A stretch of DNA of 6,795 bases. Source: Candidatus Tayloriibacteriota bacterium. GTDB lineage: Bacteria > Patescibacteriota > Minisyncoccia > Phycocordibacterales > JAKAEA01. Positions 6,315 to 6,795 of this stretch are shown here, piece by piece. The stretch's first letter is position 1; every line of letters begins with the position of its first letter. The notes under the pieces are model-generated. The model was given only the letters and a program-made list of their open reading frames with translations, did no database searches and was not told where the DNA came from. The stretch lies in NCBI GenBank assembly GCA_029288535.1, contig JARIGY010000089.1, positions 1 through 6,795 on the forward strand. Reading direction: 5' to 3'. Both the position numbers and the translations under genes were made by a program.

Positions 6315-6605
6315 CTTCTTAATCACTGATTGCTCAGTGGAATGGACTATATCTTCACCCCTCAACATTTGAGTCGGGTGGCTAACGTATAGTCTCTACG
6401 GGCGCAGATATGAATCTGCTTCCCTCGGAATTGTCCAAAGCTTTCGCTTTGGATTTTCCCGATATAGTTAACTTTTGTCTTCTCGCATTACTGCGAAAGA
6501 CCGCCGTGATATGGTTATATAACAGTAGTAGTTCTCATCGAACTAAATTTTTCTTCTCTCGACGGTTCAGACTGTCCAAAGTTCAATTTTGCAATTGTCT
6601 TCTGA
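6315..6605 (-). ncRNA. group I self-splicing intron at 23S position L2593, no ORF
   Basis: This 291-nt insert begins after the U equivalent to E. coli U2593 and ends in G (omega-G, 6315). P1: exon AGACCGU pairs with intron GCGGUCU (6504-6498), closing with the required U-G. P10: intron UCACG (6509-6505), directly adjacent, pairs with 3'-exon CGUGA. P2 is CGCA-GUAA-UGCG (6495-6484). P3 is GUUAAC (6472-6467) with GUUAGC (6386-6381). P4 is CGGGAA with UUCCG (6461-6456 / 6430-6426). P5 is an 8-bp stem with a GAAA loop (6453-6434). P6/P6a is at 6424-6400. P7 is GACUAUA (6394-6388) with UAUAGUC (6351-6345), inside the classic AGAGACUAUACG and AAGAUAUAGUCC elements. P8 is at 6380-6356. P9 is CACUGA-GCAA-UCAGUG (6339-6324). 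No P7.1/P7.2 is seen, which favours subgroup IB, tentatively. No reading frame is long enough for a homing endonuclease, so mobility would depend on another source or on reverse splicing. Confidence 0.95.
6498..6509 (-). promoter_or_regulatory. intron internal guide sequence (P1 and P10 strands)
   Basis: The 12-nt run UCACG-GCGGUCU aligns both exons. Its 3' seven bases pair with the last seven bases of the 5' exon, with G6504 opposite U2593. Its 5' five bases pair with the first five of the 3' exon. The two helices abut without a gap, which fixes both splice sites to the nucleotide. Confidence 0.9.
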
Positions 6606-6617
6606 ACGGTCTGAACC
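6564..6617 (-). other. alternative exon-intron hairpin competing with P1
   Basis: 5'-exon GGUUCAGAC (6617-6609) is an exact complement of intron GUCUGAACC (6572-6564). Between them CAAUU-GCAA-AAUUG can form an inner hairpin. The intron also begins by repeating the exon: GUUCAGA occurs at 6616-6610 and again across the splice site at 6607-6601, so the same intron strand can pair with either copy. Both pairings exclude normal P1, since they use bases of the 5' exon that P1 needs or cover the splice site. Confidence 0.6.
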
Positions 6618-6795
6618 CAGCTCGCGTATCTTTTTAAATGGCGAACAGCCAAACCCTTGGGACCTTCTCCAGCCCCAGGATAAGATGAGCCGACATCGAG
6701 GTGCCGAACTCCACCGTCGCTATGGACGCTTAGGTGGAACTAGCCTGTTATCCCTAGAGTAGCTTTTATCCGATAATCTCCGGCCGCGTCTAATG

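Noticed and set aside
6315..6605. Intervening sequence removed by RNase III without ligation, or a group II intron
   Set aside because: The group I P7 elements, P1 U-G pair, P10 and terminal omega-G are all present, and no group II domain V or GUGYG 5' end is seen.

Overview
The window looks like a piece of a Patescibacteria (Candidate Phyla Radiation, probably Parcubacteria-like) chromosome. The grounds are indirect. The pilin carries GCxDxNYxEYNPxAT-type repeats. One surface protein has a cysteine-rich CxDGxxNxxExxxDCGGxCxxxC segment next to its membrane anchor. There is a large YfhO/PTPS-related membrane protein. No clear Shine-Dalgarno sequence precedes the three complete genes. The 23S rRNA gene carries a self-splicing intron, which is known to be common in this group. 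No 16S rRNA or marker protein is in the window, so the assignment is an inference.

Layout, left to right. At 1-903 (+) is the 3' part of a type IV pilin or pseudopilin gene, entering at residue 3 of the mature pilin helix and ending in three Cys-bounded repeats. It converges on a three-gene minus-strand block. Read in its own direction, that block is a membrane-anchored von Willebrand factor A protein (5733-4360), the SEDS cell-wall polymerase RodA (4358-3264), and a 779-residue polytopic YfhO/PTPS-related protein (3256-917). Gaps are 1 and 7 nt, so this is almost certainly one operon for envelope functions: a surface adhesion or sensing protein, septum-independent peptidoglycan polymerisation, and a probable membrane glycan-transfer protein.

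To the right is the tail of an rRNA operon, also on the minus strand: the 3' portion of 23S rRNA (6795 to about 6020), a spacer of about 110 nt with an inverted repeat and no tRNA, 5S rRNA (5908-5795), and a perfect 15-bp hairpin terminator (5782-5748). An extended -10 element (TGTTACAAT) overlaps the base of that hairpin and lies only 7 nt before the VWA start codon, so the envelope operon may begin with a leaderless mRNA.

The most notable element is inside the 23S gene. A 291-nt ORF-less group I intron (6605-6315) interrupts the peptidyl-transferase region exactly after the residue equivalent to E. coli U2593. P1, P2, P3, P4, P5, P6, P7, P8, P9, P10 and the terminal omega-G can all be drawn from the sequence. 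Removing it restores the conserved ACCGU/CGUGAGACAGG junction. It shares its site (L2593) with the algal chloroplast intron that encodes I-CreI. A second 9-bp pairing between the 5' exon and the intron would compete with P1.
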